From contig OX104111.1 in NCBI GenBank assembly GCA_944474755.1, positions 113,342,545-113,406,544 on the forward strand: a stretch of DNA of 64,000 bases. The letters are read 5' to 3'. Position 1 is the stretch's first letter; every line of letters begins with the position of its first letter. Made by a program: the position numbers and the translations under genes. The DNA comes from Limnoperna fortunei (Eukaryota > Mollusca > Bivalvia > Mytilida > Modiolidae). Shown here piece by piece: positions 63,111 to 64,000 of the stretch. The notes under the pieces are model-generated. The model was not told the DNA's origin. It did no database searches and worked only from the letters and a program-made list of their open reading frames with translations.

Positions 63111-64000
63111 TACAACGTCAGTGCCACTACACCACCCAATGATGTAGGAATAGTTGTGTAATAGTACAGCATGATACAACGTCAGTGCCACTGCACCACC
63201 CAATGATGTAGGAATAGTTGTGTAATAGTACATCATGATACAACGTCAGTGCCACTACACCACCCAATGATGTAGGAATAGTTGTGTAATAGTACTGCAT
63301 GATACAACGTCAGTGCCACTACACCACCCAATGACGTAGGAATAGTTGTGTAATAGTACAGCATGATACAACGTCAGTGCCACTACACCACCCAATGATG
63401 TAAGAATAGTTGTGTAATAGTACAGCATGATACAACGTCAATGCCACTACACCACCCAATGAGGTAGGAATAGTTGTGTAATAGTACAGCATGATACAAC
63501 GTCAGTGCCACTGCACCACCCAATGATGTAGGAATAGTTACAGCATGATACAACGTCAGTGCCACTACACCACCCAACGATGTAGGAATAGTTACAGCAT
63601 GATACAACGTCAGTGCCACTACACCATCCAATGATGTAGGAATAGTTGTGTAATAGTACTGCATGATACAACGTCAGTGCCACTACACCACCCAATGATG
63701 TAGGAATAGTTGTGTAATAGTACAGCATGATACAACGTCAGTGCCACTGCACCACCCAATGATGTAGGAATAGTTACAGCATGATACAACGTCAGTGCCA
63801 CTACACCACCCAACGATGTAGGAATAGTTACAGCATGATACAACGTCAGTGCCACTACACCACCCAATGATGTAGGAATAGTTGTGTAATAGTACAACAT
63901 GGTACAACGTCAGTGCCACTACACCACACAATGAAGTAGGAATAGTTGTGTAATAGTACAGCATGATACAACGTCAGTGCCACTACACCACCCAATGACG

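Larger units (their letters stand above)
15651..64000. repeat. 64-bp satellite DNA array, about 750 monomers, continuing beyond the window
   Basis: Head-to-tail copies of a 64-bp unit, all in one orientation: CAGTGCCACTACACCACCCA, ATGATGTAGGAATAGTTGTG, TAATAGTACAGCATGATACA, ACGT. No interruption by other DNA is seen over about 48 kb. Monomers differ mainly at a few recurrent sites: CAGTG/CAATG/TAGTG/TAGTA, CCACT/CCTCT, CTACA/CTGCA/CTTCA/CTACG, CACCC/CACTC, AATGATG/AATGACG/AATGAGG, GTGTAAT/GTGAAAT, TACAGCATG/TACTGCATG/TACTGCGTG. The combinations make haplotypes that recur in fixed order. A 54-bp monomer lacking GTGTAATAGT occurs repeatedly. Each full unit holds an imperfect dyad (GTTGTGTAAT with ATGATACAAC). 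Copy number is estimated from length. Location (centromeric, subtelomeric or interstitial) and function cannot be told. Confidence 0.99.

Noticed and set aside
16147..63964. Well over 100 minus-strand ORFs of 60-93 codons encoding near-identical MLYYYTTIPTSL-type peptides
   Set aside because: The unit is 64 bp (1 modulo 3), so a frame cycles through all three phases every three units. The ORFs appear wherever the CTACA to CTGCA variant removes a TAG, and they end at the TGA in CACTGA. They are a by-product of one SNP in a satellite, not genes.
15651..64000. CRISPR-like regular repeats
   Set aside because: There are no unique spacers; the entire 64-bp period is repeated. The context is eukaryotic and no cas-like genes are present.

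Overview
The window looks like nuclear DNA from an animal, most probably a mollusc and perhaps a bivalve. It is AT-rich, has one spliced-type gene, and is full of eukaryotic transposon debris. It carries a 5'-truncated LINE with a non-LTR reverse transcriptase, a tRNA-derived SINE whose 3' end resembles molluscan SINEs as I remember them, several MITE-like elements and many minisatellites. The species cannot be named from sequence alone.

Layout. Positions 1-15,650 are a mosaic of mobile-element remnants and short tandem arrays around one intact gene. In order: a frameshifted MULE-type transposase fragment (3-506); a poly-G-ended non-autonomous element with 8-bp direct repeats (888-1328); a composite inverted-repeat element (1764-2564); a foldback (3419-3538); a minus-strand LINE (about 4113-6150); a minisatellite with repeated TGACGTCA sites (6660-7192); a Harbinger-like MITE with TTA target duplications (7261-7551); two adjacent foldbacks (8068-8371); an (AATA)n microsatellite; a 30-32 bp minisatellite (9748-10194); a full-length SINE with 16-bp target-site duplications (10708-10969, minus); an intact 343-codon 2-oxoglutarate/Fe(II) dioxygenase gene (11460-12491, minus) with a likely 5'UTR intron; a further MITE-like repeat (12938-13258); a 72-bp minisatellite (13765-14033); and a 43-bp minisatellite (15010-15549).

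From about 15,651 to the right edge the window is a single uninterrupted satellite array, about 48 kb of a 64-bp monomer (roughly 750 copies, continuing beyond the window). It is organised, not uniform. A 54-bp monomer variant recurs in fixed cassettes. Diagnostic SNP haplotypes define local segmental duplications of 694, 1280, 1600, 1772 and 2092 bp, plus a long-range duplication of about 16 kb inside the array. A GTGAAAT sub-family is confined to two domains. The many small minus-strand reading frames across it are by-products of the repeat and are not genes.

There is no operon-like co-operation between genes. The dioxygenase is the only convincing host gene. The most interesting content is the hierarchical satellite, its degenerate left border next to a run of unrelated minisatellites, and the homopolymer-G-bearing terminal inverted repeats of two MITE-like elements.
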